A stretch of DNA of 64,000 bases from Platanthera guangdongensis (taxonomy: Eukaryota; Streptophyta; Magnoliopsida; Asparagales; Orchidaceae), in the NCBI GenBank assembly GCA_039583875.1, contig CM077159.1:105673295-105737294 (forward strand), read 5' to 3'. Made by a program: the position numbers and the translations under genes. The notes under the pieces were generated by a model. It was given only the letters and a program-made list of their open reading frames with translations. It was not told where the DNA came from and did not search any database. Shown here piece after piece: positions 32,059 through 44,510 of the stretch (position 1 is its first letter; each line of letters starts with the position of its first letter).

Positions 32059-34666
32059 TGTCACAACCCGCATTTCCTCAACAAGTACATCGTATCAGAG
32101 CAAGAGGAACTACGGGTTATGATGCCACGTCGTGCAGGGGATAACTGCACATGCTCAGGCAACCCTTGACGCTTACTTTATGAGTTGAAATCCAGTAGTT
32201 AAATGCAAGAAAACCTTTTAGTTGAATGGCCGTATCTCTCGGCCTTAGGCATCAAAATGTGTGTTTGTACGCGGCCGAAACACTTTGTTTACTTATGACG
32301 ATCTCCTATATGCAGTCTATATTGATACTACTATAAGAAATCATCTTTGTTTACGTCCTCTGGAAAATATGTATTCGGTGACCAAAACATGTTATGCATG
32401 GATAGACTAATAGTTTTGTTTAGCTTAAAAATACCTAATGCAACCTACCATAAAGTCTTCCCAAGAGCAAGTAGACATCATCTTAGCCAAATGAGTCACA
32501 TTAGCAGTCTAGCATTCATATATATATCACAAGTAAGGAAAGCCACCAATGGGCGCCAACAAGCTGACACGAACCCATTGGGGCACATGTATGTCTGTAC
32601 AACAAAGAAAAGAACTACATCGCTAAGTAAGCTCGGCTAGCTCCAAATACACTCGATCCAAGCACTAGCCGCTCAACCGGCTACAACCTGCACCTGAGGC
32701 ATTCAAGAAAGAACACCTCAGCAATCATCAAAGCTACACAATATAGTAGGAAGTTCAGAAAATATGACGAAGGGGCTTACCGACCCCGTAGCAATGCTTC
32801 ATGTAAGTATAATGAGTGAACAAAAACAGGTGGAAAACAAGTGGTAAACACTGTCAAGTCAAAGTGCCAAACGCACCAAGTGCGTGCAATTTTCATCAAG
32901 TCCTGCTCTATCCGCAGGAGCAAAAAAGCAAAACGCATGCTCATTCCATCATCCTTAGTACAAGAAACCACTATACGAATGAAACATAAGAAGCGGTTAA
33001 ATGCGATTCAGCAAGGGTCTTTTGGTGGCAGCCCTAAAGTGGAACGCACCAATAAAAGCCAGCTCAAATCGGGCCAAAATGGTGCTCTACACCACAAATC
33101 CAAACCCAGTGGCCACAAAGGCTTACACCACACCACCCCTTACCGACTCCTCACACAAACGCTCCTGTCATGGTTCACAATTCGCCTCGCAAAACTCACC
33201 ATAAACGAACCTATGCTTAACACCATAAGCAAATCGCACCACAACCCAAGTACACACGTTCCCTTCCTTCATCCTCACACATGACTACAAATTTCCAATG
33301 TTATGTCAAACTTGATAGAGTTTGATTAACTTAATTACATGAAAAGAATCACATGCTTTTGATCAAGGAAGAATCACATGACTAAGAAAGGCTACATGAA
33401 CATGAATCAACTTAGCTACATGAATCACATGAACAAGATAAACTACATGAATCAACCTAGAATAGAATTGATAACTAAACAAAAAGAAGCATGGAAAATC
33501 GAATTCATTGAGCATAGGGAAATTCAAAAGCATCATAAGGCTAGTGAGGGATAACACAAAACAAGAAGAACAAACTAGGAACATTGAAAGAGGAAAACTA
33601 GCTATTTTGCACAATCAAAGAACAAGAAATAAGATTGGCAAGGGTGAAGAACATCGCTTGCCTGAACCGAGACGACGCCGCGACGGCTGCTCCTCTCTTT
33701 CCTTGCCTTGCTTTAGCCTTGCTCCCTTGAGTTCCTTTTGGAATGAGGAAGAAGATGAAGAAGAAGGTGAAATGAGGAGGATACATCTCTGTTTTCGGCC
33801 TTATTTCCTCCAGAACAGAGCTGGACCGTTAGATGCAGAATCAGGGAAATGAACGGCACAAAAAAATTGGAAACAATCGATTTTCGGCCCTATCACGCCC
33901 TGTATCACGCCCGTGTCACAGGGCGTGTACCTTAAGCGGCGTAGAAAGTCGGCAAATCCAAGTTTATCCACACGGTACACGGCCGGGTACACGGCCGTGA
34001 CGGGTCGGTCACGCCCGTGACATAGGGCGTGTAACCCGTGTCTCGACACCTTGTCGACCAAAAGTGTCGACACTCGACAAAGCTTGACACGCCCTGTAAC
34101 ACGCCCGTGTGACAAGCCGTGTCCCCTCTCTCGACACCCGACCCTCGACACTCGACACTCGACACTCGACACTCGACACTCGACACTACGGGACACGGCC
34201 CGTGACACGCCCGTGTCACGGGGCGTGTACCCCATTCGTCGAGCTCAACTCGACGCAAGAAAAATTCGTCGAGTCAAGGAGGTCACGCCCAGGTCACGCC
34301 CTGGGTCACGCCCCGACATGCCCGTGTCGGGGGGCCTGTCACGCACAAAAACGACCATTTTCCCCTGTTTTGAAAAGTGTTTTTGTGTCGTCCTAGACCG
34401 TTTTTGCCTTAAGAACTTTTTACCCTTTTTTTGTTTTCTGTACAAGCAACCCATTTTGAGCAACATTACCCGGGCGCGAAAAAGTGCAAACATTCCCTAA
34501 GAGGCCTCACCGAGTCCCCATTTTGCACTCCGGTTTGGTGGGGAATCGTGCAACTCGGATACCAAAACAGCCACTTGCAAGCCTGCAGGAAAACCATGCT
34601 CGAACAACGGTCAAAGCCAACGTAACGCCCATCAAGCGTACGCAATCCAAAATCCGGGGTGTTACA
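32059..34666 (-). repeat. gypsy-G 3' LTR
   Basis: Plus strand TGTCACAACCC...GGGGTGTTACA. The ORFs inside it are chance frames. Contains the palindrome-rich block at 33890-34330. Confidence 0.95.
33890..34330 (-). repeat. Palindromes and (TCGACAC)n in gypsy-G U3
   Basis: Many GTCACGCCC/GGGCGTGT inverted words, for example CACGCCC-gtgtcaca-GGGCGTG at 33906-33927. A 7-bp microsatellite TCGACAC of about seven units lies at about 34137-34190. ATTCGTCGAG-CTCAA-CTCGACG is at about 34236-34257. The counterpart in the 5' LTR is 41940-42380. Confidence 0.8.
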
Positions 34667-34680
34667 GTCACTCCCCCTAA
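34667..34680 (-). other. gypsy-G polypurine tract
   Basis: Minus strand TTAGGGGGAGTGAC, directly before the 3' LTR. Confidence 0.85.
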
Positions 34681-34787
34681 CAAAAAGTTTCGCCTCGAAA
34701 CTTTTCAATCATTTAGCTCTCAAGCAAATGCAAACAAAAAAAAACACTAATGCAACAAAAAAAACACCAATTCATATACCAGCTTAT

Positions 34788-37700
34788 TTACGGGAATAAA
34801 TGAGGGTGAGCCACCCTCATCGCTGACTCGAGCTCCCACGTCGCGCTTTCCACATTCTGATTTTTCCATAGCATCTTGACCATAAGAATTTCTTTTTCCG
34901 CAACACGCGATCTTGGGAGTCCAATATCCGGATGGGCATCTCCACATAAGAAAGGTTTGGCGCCAATTGCGGCACCACGTCCAACACTTGTGTGTTATGT
35001 CGCACACACTTGCGAAGTTGGCTGACATGAAACACGTCGTGAACACCAGGAAAGTTCACGGGTAATTCTACTTTGTAAGCGGATGCACCAACTCGAGCAA
35101 GAATCTTGAAGGGACCCACAAACCTTGGGTCTAATTTGCGCTCTTTTCCAAACCTTTTAATTCCCACCATTGGAGAGACTTTCAGGAAAACAAAATCCCC
35201 TACAACAAACTCTAACTCCGACCTTCGTCGGTTGACGTACTTTTCATATCGCTCTTGGGCGATCCGAAGCTTCTCCCGAATATGTCGGACGGCAACTTCC
35301 ATGTCCTCGAGCGCCTCTGGGCCGAACAAAGGCCGCTCGCCAACCTCAGCCCAAAAGAGGGGAGTCCGACATCGACGTCCATATAACACTTCGAACGGAG
35401 CCATTTGCAAGCTTTCTTGATAGCTGTTATTATATGCGAATTCCATAAACCGCAAACATTCATCCCATGCTCCGCCATACTCAAGAATATAGCATCGAAT
35501 CATATCTTCCACGATTTGATTTACTCGTTCTATTTGGCCATTCGTCTGAGGGTGGTAAGCAGTGGAATACTGCAAATCCGTCCCCAAACCCTCTTGTAGA
35601 CACTTCCAGAAACGAGAAGTAAATCGGGAATCCCTGTCTGATATGATATTGACTGGCACACCATGCAGTCGGATGATCTCGTTCAAATATAGCTCCGCTA
35701 TTGTCTTCATCGGATAGTTGACCTTAAATGGTATGAAATGAGCACACTTGGTCAATCTATCCACGATCACCCACACGGAGTCATGTCCTCGTGGAGATCT
35801 TGGTAGGCCTGTAATAAAATCCATTGAGATGCTTTCCCACTTCCATGTTGGAATCTCCAATGGTGTCAACTTGCCACCAGGTCTCCCATGATCAGCTTTC
35901 ACCTGCTTGCAGGTATGACATGCAGATACAAACTGCGCTATATCTCTTTTCATTCCATACCACCAGACAATTTGTTTCAGATCACGGTATATTTTTGTTG
36001 AGCCTGGATGGTAGGCCATACTTGAGCCATGTGCTTCCCGACACACCATCGCGCGAATATCTCCAACTGCGGGAATACAAAATCGATCACGATACTTTAA
36101 CGTACCCCCATTATCAATAGAAAAATCCGGTAATTCACCCTTTTCCGTTCGAAGAAATAAATGTAAAAGATCAGGATCATCCTTTTGATGTTGTCTTGCA
36201 AGCACCAGCCATGAAGGTTCTTCTATCATCGAATGACTTTGCGGGTCATATTTTCCCACGGAAATATCCATCAATAGAAATTCCTCCACAAGACGGTCGA
36301 CTGAAAGATGAAATAATTTCCCCGTCTTCTGACTCAACGCATCAGCCACAACATTAGCTTTCCTGGGATGATACTGAATCTCCACATCATAATCAGCTCC
36401 ATATTCAAGCCATCGCCGTTGGCGCAGATTCAGTTCTTTTTGCGTGAAGACATACTTTAAACTTTTATGATCTGTAAAGATTTTACACTGTGCACCATAA
36501 AGTAAGTGTCTCCACAACTTCAATGCAAATATCACTGCTGCGAACTCCAAATCATGCGTTGGGTAGTTCTTTTCATGACTTTTCAACTGCCGAGACCCAT
36601 ACGCAATCACATTTTTGTCTTGCATTAATACACATCCAAGTCCAACGTGCGACGCATCCACAAAAACGTCATAATCTATCCCTTCTGTCGGCAAGATCAA
36701 CACAGGAGCGGTACATAACCTGTTCTTGAGTTCAAGGAATGAGGCCTCACACTTGTCATTCCACTCAAATGCCACATTATTCTGGGTTAAGTGAGTCAAA
36801 GGTGCGGCCAACGTAGCAAAACCTTCGACCAATCTGCGATAATAACCGGCCAATCACAAGAAGCTCCGAATCTCCTTGGGTGTCTCCGGTCTCCTCCACT
36901 CCATGACTGCAGCAATCTTTTCGGGATCCACTGAAATTTCATGTTGATTAATGACATGACCCAAGAATGCAACTTGCGGTAACCAAAACTCGCATTTTCT
37001 TAGCTTGGCGAATAACCGTTGGTCTCGCAATGTGGCCAATACTAAGCGCAGATGATGTTCATGCTCCTCAGCACTGCGGGAGTAGACAAGAACGTCATCA
37101 ATAAAAACCACCACAAACTTATCCAAGTAGTCCTTGAACACCTGGTTCATCATATCCATGAAGGCTGATGGTGCGTTGGTCAAACCAAACGACATCACCA
37201 GAAATTCAAAATGGCCATGTCTTGATCGAAATGCAGTCCGCAGAATATCAGACTCCCGGACCTTGAGCTGATGATAGCCCGAGCGGAGATCAATCTTTGA
37301 GAATACGAAACTGCCACGCAGTTAATCAAACAAATCATCAATTCTTGGCAGTGGGTATTTGTTTTTAATCGTCACCTTGTTCAACTGCCGGTAATCGATG
37401 CAAAGCCGCATCGACCCATCTTTCTTCTTCACAAATAACACCGGTGCACCCCAAGGTGATGAACTCGGCCTGATAAACCCTTTTGCCAATAAGTCATCCA
37501 GCTGGGTACGCAACTCTGCTAGCTCACGCGGGGCCATTCTATACGGCGCTTTCACAATAGGCCGTGTACCCGGCTCCAAATCAATAACGAACTCGACATC
37601 ACGATCAGGGGGAAGACCAGGAAGATCAGTAGGAAAAACACCTGGAAATTCATGCACAACAGGAATCTCCTCCAAACGCGGCAAAACAACACTAGTCCCC

Positions 37701-38158
37701 ACAACTGAGACTAGACAAGCAAAACAGTCGGAAACAAACAACGTCCGAACACATACCGCCGAAATCCCTGGAGAATCCTGGCATGAATCACCATAAACAC
37801 TTCCCGGCTGACCATTGTCCTTGATAAAATCCAAGCGCTTCCCTTTGCACTGGATGACGGCATCATAGCGGGATAACCAGTCCATGCCCAGAATGACGTC
37901 AAGATCCTCCAAATTGATCACCTTGAAATCAGCATTCGCTAAAAAATCGCCCAACAAAATGGGACAATCAAGAAGACCCCATTCTGCCACCACAGAAGCA
38001 CCGGAAGGGAACTTCACCAAAAAGGCATTCCCCACTCGATCTGGTGTCAAATGATACCGATCCAGAAAGGTTCGAGCCACAAATGAATGGGTCGCACCAG
38101 AATCGAAGAGAACACGCACCCAACAGTTCTTTACCTTAAAGTTTCCTAGAGGGTACAT
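34788..38158 (-). pseudogene. gypsy-G pol: protease, RT, RNase H, integrase, chromodomain remnant
   Basis: Protease motif FDSGATHSF (about 38125-38098). [22 protein letters not shown], then [13 protein letters not shown] (FIDD catalytic). RNase [23 protein letters not shown]. Integrase: zinc part [47 protein letters not shown]-like module [10 protein letters not shown]. Breaks: stop at 37322-37324 (a CAA-type position), TGA at 36854-36856, and a one-base loss in an A-run at about 34893-34897. That last loss puts the chromodomain-like end (LYSYVEMP... to the stop at 34788-34790) out of frame. All catalytic residues seen are intact, so decay is light and recent. Confidence 0.92.
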
Positions 38159-38171
38159 ATATAGCTAAGAA

Positions 38172-39365
38172 CTACACGTAAGAGGCATAAACAAAACGTG
38201 AACCAGAGGAATGAATCGAACCTGAGATAACCTGGGGTGACATCTGAGCTTCCTCTGAGGAAATCACATTTAACTTCCCTTTTCCTTTGTCCAAATGCGG
38301 AGGTGGAGGCAAAGCCTGGAGTGGCCTTGGCTGCAGCACGAGCTGGTTTTGAGGGCACCTTGCCTTGAGATGTCCCTGTTTGCCACACTGGAAGCACACC
38401 TTGTCCTTGACACAACAGCGGCTCATATCATGACCTCTTCCCCCACAAGCTATACACTCCAAGTCTCTGGTTGGCGCACTCTGAATGGCGTGCACCTGCT
38501 CCTTCTTCTGCAGCCCCAACCGCTTGAAACATTTCTCAAATGGGTGGCCTGACCGGCCACAGAAGCTATACGTCTCCTTGTTCTTCTTCCTTACGTATGA
38601 GTCTTGGGAGCTTTTCCCTCCCACCAGCTTCCTCTTATCCTTCCCCATCAGTTGTCCTCTTTGTTTCGCATTTTCTATCGCTTCAACCTTCAAAGCATCC
38701 TCAACCACAGTAGTGTAACTCGTCGCTCCATAAGCACTTGCGAACTGCTGCATGTCGCTGCGGAGTCCGCCAAGAAATCTCTTTTCTCGGTCAGCTTCCG
38801 TAGTCACCAAGCTCGGAGCGAACCGACTTAACTTGCTAAACTCAATTTCATACTCACTAACTGTGAGTTTCCTCTGCTTCAGGTACAAGAAGTCATTCAT
38901 CAAGCGGTCCCTTTCTACTAACGGCAGAAACTTGAGCCGTAACAGTTCTTTTAAGGCTTCCCACGAACATCCTGCCCCTAGGCTTTACTTTTCTCGCAAC
39001 CACCAACCTTTAGACAACCCTTTGAGTTGATAGGCGGCAAGCATCACCTTCTGGTCCTCGGTAACGCCAGAATAAACAAACATTTCTTTCAACGTGATCA
39101 CCCAATCATCCAAGATCACAATGTCCGCTTTTCCATCATAAGTCGGTGGTCCAAGTCGCTGAAACTGCGAGATAAAGGTCATCGCAGGAGGAACCATAAC
39201 TGGGGGTATCACTGCCACGAAAGGAGTAGAAATGGTGGGGCCTCTGACAGTCTCTTGCCCTCTTGGTTCCAGTCCAGACATCGCTGATGACATAGCTTGG
39301 AGCTGGGACTGCACTTCCTGCACCTGCCTCGTCAAAGCCTCATTACTTTGGCGTAGACTATCCAT
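38172..39365 (-). pseudogene. gypsy-G gag
   Basis: ATG at 39365 (MDSLRQSNEALTRQVQEVQ, coiled-coil start). Ty3 gag core with FQRLGPPTYDGKAD and LKGLSKGWW. A stop at 38985-38987 interrupts it; the frame resumes with DFLYLKQRKLTVSEYEIEF. Three zinc-knuckle-like motifs follow: a degenerate SFCGRSGHPFEKC, CIACGGRGHDMSRC and CFQCGKQGHLKARC. The frame ends at 38172; pol starts in another frame 14 bp later, so fusion may need a shift or an indel has occurred. Confidence 0.88.
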
Positions 39366-40093
39366 CAGGGTATTATTCTACGTGCCCGAAGACTCGCCCT
39401 CGGATTGGGGAGTTTGCCTTGTCACTGGACGCTTCGACATCCTATTAACACGTTCACTCTTGTCAAGCTCAAACCCAACAAAACACACAACGGCTATGTA
39501 CAGACCATACATATATAAATATGAACATCAACTGCTAACTTGCTCTGGGAGTTTGAGAATGATGGTATGCCTAGCCTACAGATGACTCACTGTCATCCCA
39601 TTAACTTGTGCCTAACCGATGAATGCATGACTTTATTTGACCCAAAACCATGAGTGTACAGGTGTCATCATGTATATCTTTAGCTTGGCACGTTGTGCTC
39701 ATGCAATGTTATGTTATGCGTACTGTGCGATGTAGTCTAGAAAAGGCCTTAATGCATGCCATGAGCGGTCGTACGCATCACAATGCTATGCATCCCATAC
39801 TACATAACATTGCATGCAATGAAGAAAAGAAAATGTGCTAGTCGCATCCATGTGGTAAGGTTATGCATCCCATACTACATAAACCGCACATGTTGCCCCT
39901 ATGGTGGATCCATATACAACCACATATTATGCATCCCATACTATATAATATGCCCCGTATACTTCTTGTCATGCCATGAGTGTAGTGTGCGTGCTTCGGC
40001 CAAGACATACTGATGGCACCTCGGTGTGTGTATGATATGCTGCTTACAACCAAAAAAGAAAGTTTGCCCGACCAATTGTCACGCGAAACCTGG
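39366..40093 (-). other. gypsy-G 5' leader with three 21-bp repeats
   Basis: Non-coding region between PBS and gag. A repeat beginning TATGCATCCCATACTA recurs at 39787-39807, 39862-39882 and 39928-39948 (spacing 75 and 66 bp), with 0-2 differences. Leaders of LTR elements hold RNA packaging signals; whether these repeats do so is unknown. Confidence 0.6.
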
Positions 40094-40105
40094 CCTCTGA
40101 TACCA
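40094..40105 (-). other. gypsy-G primer binding site
   Basis: Minus strand TGGTATCAGAGG, two bases after the 5' LTR; initiator-Met tRNA type. Confidence 0.9.
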
Positions 40106-40107
40106 AC

Positions 40108-42715
40108 TGTCACAACCCGCATTTCCTCAACGAGTACATCGTATCAGAGTAAGAGGAACTACGGGTTATGATGCCACGTCGTGCAGGGGATAACTGCACA
40201 CGCTCAGGCAACCCTTGACGCTTACTTTATGCGTTGAAATCCAGCAGTTAAATGCAAGAAAACCTTTTAGTTGAATGGCCGTATCCCTCGGCCTTAGGCA
40301 TCAAAATGTGTATTTGTACGCGGCGGAAACACTTTGTTTACTTATGACAATCTCCTATATGCAGTCTATATTGATACTACTATAAGAAATCATCTTTGTT
40401 TACGTCCTCTGGAAAATACGTGTTCGGTGACCAAAACATGTTATGCATGGATACACTAATAGTTTTGTTTAGCTTAAAAATACCTAATGCAACCTACCAT
40501 AAAGTCTTCCCAAGAGCAAGTAGACATCATCTTAGCCAAATGAGTCACATTAGCAGTCTAGCATTCATATATATAGCACAAGTAAGGAAAGCCACCAATG
40601 GGTGCCAACAAGCTGACACGAACCCATTGGGGCACATGTATGTCTGTACAACAAAGAAAAGAACTACCTCGCTAAGTAAGCTCGGGTAGCTCCAAATACA
40701 CTCGATCCAAGCACTAGCCGCTCAACCGGCTACAACCTGCACCTGAGGCATTCAAGAAAGAACACCTCAGCAATCATCAAAGCTACACAATATAGTAGGA
40801 AGTTCAGAAAATATGACGAAGGGGCTTTCCTACCCCGTAGCAATGCTTCATGTATGTATAATGAGTGAACAAAAACAGGTGGAAAACAAGTGGTAAACAC
40901 TGTCAAGCCAAAGTGCCAAACGCACCAAGTGCGTACAATTTTCATCAAGTCCTGCTCAATACGCAGGAGCAAAAAGGCAAAACGCATGCCCATTCCATCA
41001 TCCTTAGTACAAGAAACCACTATACGAATGAAACATAAGCAGCAGTTAAATGAGATTCAGCAAGGGTCTTTTGGTGGCAGCCCTAAAGTGGAACGCACTA
41101 ATAAAAGCCAGCTCAAATCGGGCCAAAATGGTGCTCTACACCACAAATCCAAACCTGGTGGCAACAAAGGCTTACACCACACCACCCCTTACCGACTCCT
41201 CACACAAATGCTCCTGCCATGGTTCACAATTCGCCTCGCAAAACTCACCATAAACGAACCTAAGCTTAACACCATAAGCAAATCGCACCACAACCCAAGT
41301 ACACACGTTCCCTTCCTTCATCCTCACACATGACTACAAATTGCCAACGTTATGTCAAACTTGATAGAGTTTGATTAACTTAATTACATGAAAATAATCA
41401 CATGCTTTTGATCAAGGAAGAATCACATGACAAAGAAAGGCTACATGAACATGAATCAACTTAGCTACATGAATCACATGAACAAGATAAACTACATGAA
41501 TCAACCTAGCATAGACTTGATAACTAAACAAAACGAAGCATGGAAAATCGAATTCATTGAGCATAGGGAAATTCAAAAGCATCATAAGGCTAGTGAGGGA
41601 TAACACAAAACAAGAAGAACAAACTAGGAACATTGAAAGAGGAAAACTAGCTATTTTGCACAATCAAAGAACAAGAAATAAGATTGGCAAGGGTGAAGAA
41701 CACCGCTTGCCTGAACCGAGACGACGCCGCGACGGCTGCTCCTCTCTTTCCTTGCCTTGCTTTAGCCTTGCTCCCTTGAGTTACTTTTGGAATGAGGAAG
41801 AAGATGAAGAAGAAGGTGAAATGAGGATGATACATCTCTGTTTTCGGCCTTATTTCCTCCAGAACAGAGCTGGACCGTTAGATGTAGAATCAGGGAAATG
41901 AACGGCACAAAAAAACAGGAAAAAATCGATTTTCGGCCCTGTCATGCCCTGTATCACGCCCGTGTCACAGGGCGTGTAAATTAAGCGGCGCAGAAAGTCG
42001 GCAAATCCAAGTTTATCCACACGGTACACGGCCGGGTACACGCCCGTGACGGGTCGGTCACGCCCGTGACCTAGGGCGTGTAGCCCGTGTCTCGACACCT
42101 CGTCGACCAAAAGTGTCGACACTCGACAAAGCTTGACACGCCCTGTGACACGCCCGTGTCACAGGCCGTGTCCCCTCTCTCGACACCCGACACTCGACAC
42201 TCGACACTCAACACTCGACACTCGACACTCGACACTGAGGGACACAGCCCGTGACACGCCCGTGTCACGGGGTGTGTACCCCATTCGTCGAGCTCAACTC
42301 GACGCAAGAAAAATTCGTCGAGTCAAGGAGGTCACGCCCAGGTCACGCCCTGGGTCACGCCCCGACACGCCCGTGTCGGGGGGCGTGTCACGCACAAAAC
42401 CGACCATTTTTCCCTATTTTGAAAAGTGTTTCTATGTCATCCTAGACCATTTTTTCCTTAAGAACTTTTTACCCTTTTTTTGTTTTCTGTACAAGCAACC
42501 CATTTTGAGCAACATTACCCGGGCGCGAAAAAGTGCAAACATTCCCTAAGAGGCCTCACCGAGTCCCCATTTTGGACTCCGGTTTGCTGGGGAATCGTGC
42601 AACTCGCCTACCAAAATAGCCACTCGCAAGCCCGCGGGAAAACCATGCTCGAACAACGGTCAAAGCTAACGTAACGCCCATCAAGCGTACGCAATCAAAA
42701 ATCCGGGGTGTTACA
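40108..42715 (-). repeat. gypsy-G 5' LTR
   Basis: 2608 bp, collinear with the 3' LTR. Palindrome-rich U3 block at 41940-42380. Confidence 0.95.
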
Positions 42716-43956
42716 TGCCGATCATAATCTATCCCTTGGGTCTGGGCACCAACTCCCAGACTTTACATCGTTCAACCTGGTTGAGCTCCTCTTGTATTGT
42801 CATGATCCAAGAGGCATCCTTTTTTGCTTCTTCAAACTTCTTTTGCTCAGCCTGAGACAAAAAACTAAGATGCAATAACTCTATAGCTGTAACTCCTCTG
42901 GTTATAACTCCATCGCCTGGGTATCCAATTATTTGATCAGCTGGTTGATCTCTTAGGTATCTGAACACTAGATTTCTTCCTTTTCCTTCAGCGGGTTCTG
43001 CGACATCAGGAGCTTCCTTTAGGGTTGGTTCATCTAGATGTTTTTCATCCACCATATCTGGATCGAGGACCTTGACTGAGCTTAAATCATCTTCTTTGAC
43101 TGCTTCATCCAAGCTTAGTTCCTTGAACCTGGTACCTATATCTACACCAATAACACTAGATGAGCTGCTATGGTGCATACTTATCTCATCAAATACAACA
43201 TTGATAGACTCTTCTACCACCAGGGTTTTCTTGTTAAAAATCATATATGTCTTACTATGACTACTATACCCTATGAAAATACCTTCTAAACAATTTTCAC
43301 TAAACTTTGTGCGGTAATACTTACCATTACTAAGTACGAAGCATTTACTTCCAAAGATTCTAAAGTAGGACATAGTCGGTTTTCTGCCCTTCAGTAGTTC
43401 ATAGGGAGTCATACGATGGTTCTTGTTGAATAGAGCTTTGTTTTGCACGTGGCAAGCTGTGTTGACTGCTTCAGCCTAGAAGTACTCCGGAAGTGAAGCA
43501 TCGTTCAACATAGTTATACATGCTTCAATAAGGGTTCTATTCCTTCTCTCAACAACGCCATTTTGTTGTGGAGTATGCAGGGTGGAAACTCATGAAAGAT
43601 ACCTTGACTTTCACAGAATTTTGTCATGACACTAGACTCAAATTTTATTCTGTGGTCACTTTTGATTTTTACCACCGAGCAGTTCAATTCGTTCTGAATT
43701 TGTCGGATAAAATTAGTGAAAGAATCAAAGGTGTCTGGCTTGTGTTTCAGAAAGAACACCCAAGGAAAATGAGAGTAGTCATCAATAATTACTAACGTAT
43801 ATACTTTACCTCCTAAATAATGAATTGACATGGGACTGAATAAGTCCATATGAAGTAAATATAAACTTTTTGAAGAATCTGTTGGGTCTATTGATCCCAA
43901 TGTCCCATATTTATAAGAAGTCAAACTAGTCAATGGCATACACACATACTTGTATT
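42716..43956 (-). pseudogene. copia-X integrase and linker
   Basis: Minus strand: SLYLLHMDLFSPMSIHYLGG, VIIDDYSHFPWVFFLK, KIKSDHRIKFES (the conserved GTE is altered) and QGIFHEF (43945-43514). Then MTPYELLKGRKPTMSYFRIFG, an acidic linker and WELVPRPKG up to the gypsy-G junction (43448-42729). A stop and frame loss separate the two parts near 43450-43514. Upstream of about 43935 the similarity fades, which marks the copia-Y junction only approximately. Confidence 0.8.
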
Positions 43957-44156
43957 TGATGCGGGTTTAAGTTCATGCATGCAGGTTGTCCTTGACTGGA
44001 CAGATGAACAAAAAGAATAAGTTAGAAGTCAGATAATTTGACTAAGGCAAAAGCATTGAGACCGCTGAGACACTTGAGATTGCTGAGAAAAATGTTTTAG
44101 CATAACCATTGAGATAGCTGAGAAGCTCAATGCAAAGTGTTGAGAGAACTGTTGGT

Positions 44157-44365
44157 CTCAGCAAAATTGCTGAGCAGGAAATAGTCTAAGCTGTGAAGAT
44201 GGAAGTGTTGAGACAGTTGAGAAGAAACCACTGAGATAGGAGATAGTCTCAGCTGTGAAGAAGAAACCACTGAGATAACTGAGAAGAAACTGCTGAGACA
44301 GAAGATAGTCTCAGCTGTGAAGAAGAAACCGCTGAGATAGTTGAGAAGGAACTGCTGAGACAAAG
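44157..44365 (+). repeat. 62-bp tandem repeats with CTCAGC/GCTGAG stems in copia-Y U3
   Basis: Units begin at 44180, 44242 and 44304, exactly 62 bp apart. GTCTCAGC pairs with GCTGAGAC in the last two (44246-44253 with 44292-44299; 44308-44315 with 44354-44361). A compact hairpin CTCAGC-aaaatt-GCTGAG lies just before, at 44157-44174. Confidence 0.8.
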
Positions 44366-44510
44366 CCAACAAAAATTATTTAAGTCCAGAAGCGTTGAGT
44401 GAAGCAGGTTCACTCAATGCTTCTAATGAAAAGCCAAGTCACCGTGCGTTGAGTGACTTAACATCACTAACCACTTAATGAGTTCTAGAATTTTTCTAAG
44501 TTTAGAAAGT

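Larger units (their letters stand above)
32059..42715 (-). mobile_element. gypsy-G: chromovirus-like Ty3 element, near complete
   Basis: Minus-strand element: 5' LTR (42715-40108), PBS, leader, gag (39365-38172), pol (38158-34788), PPT, 3' LTR (34666-32059). Both LTRs are exactly 2608 bp. By-eye comparison finds about 85-90 mismatches (about 3.3%) and no net length change. Flanking host DNA shares only TGC on each side, short of the usual 5 bp. Order protease-RT-RNase H-integrase and a decayed C-terminal chromodomain suggest the Tekay/Del chromovirus group (inference). Confidence 0.92.
3104..43956 (-). mobile_element. copia-X: old Ty1/copia element, split by nested insertions
   Basis: This is the oldest recognisable element, on the minus strand. 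Pieces in element order (right to left) are integrase and RT start (43945-42716), then RT/RNase H (32058-30661), a spacer (30660-30374, continuing at 5069-4775), a post-pol ORF (4774-3480), a PPT (3236-3223) and a 3' LTR stub (3222-3104). It is interrupted by gypsy-G (32059-42715) and by the Athila-like element (5070-30373), which also carries a duplicated X fragment (6524-7996). Continuity across the Athila-like LTR is supported by near-matching flanks TTGCC and TTACC. The 5' LTR and gag lie beyond copia-Y, outside the window. Grouping with Sirevirus-like copia elements is inferred from the extra ORF after pol. Confidence 0.7.

Noticed and set aside
33508..34500. ORFs of 100-149 residues on both strands in the gypsy-G LTRs, including Asp-Thr-Arg-His repeats
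   Set aside because: They translate the TCGACAC microsatellite and GTCACGCCC palindromes in all frames; non-coding LTR.
43951..43960. Alternative copia-Y LTR start TGTATTTGATG at 43951
   Set aside because: Cannot be decided without the 3' LTR; 43957 chosen provisionally.
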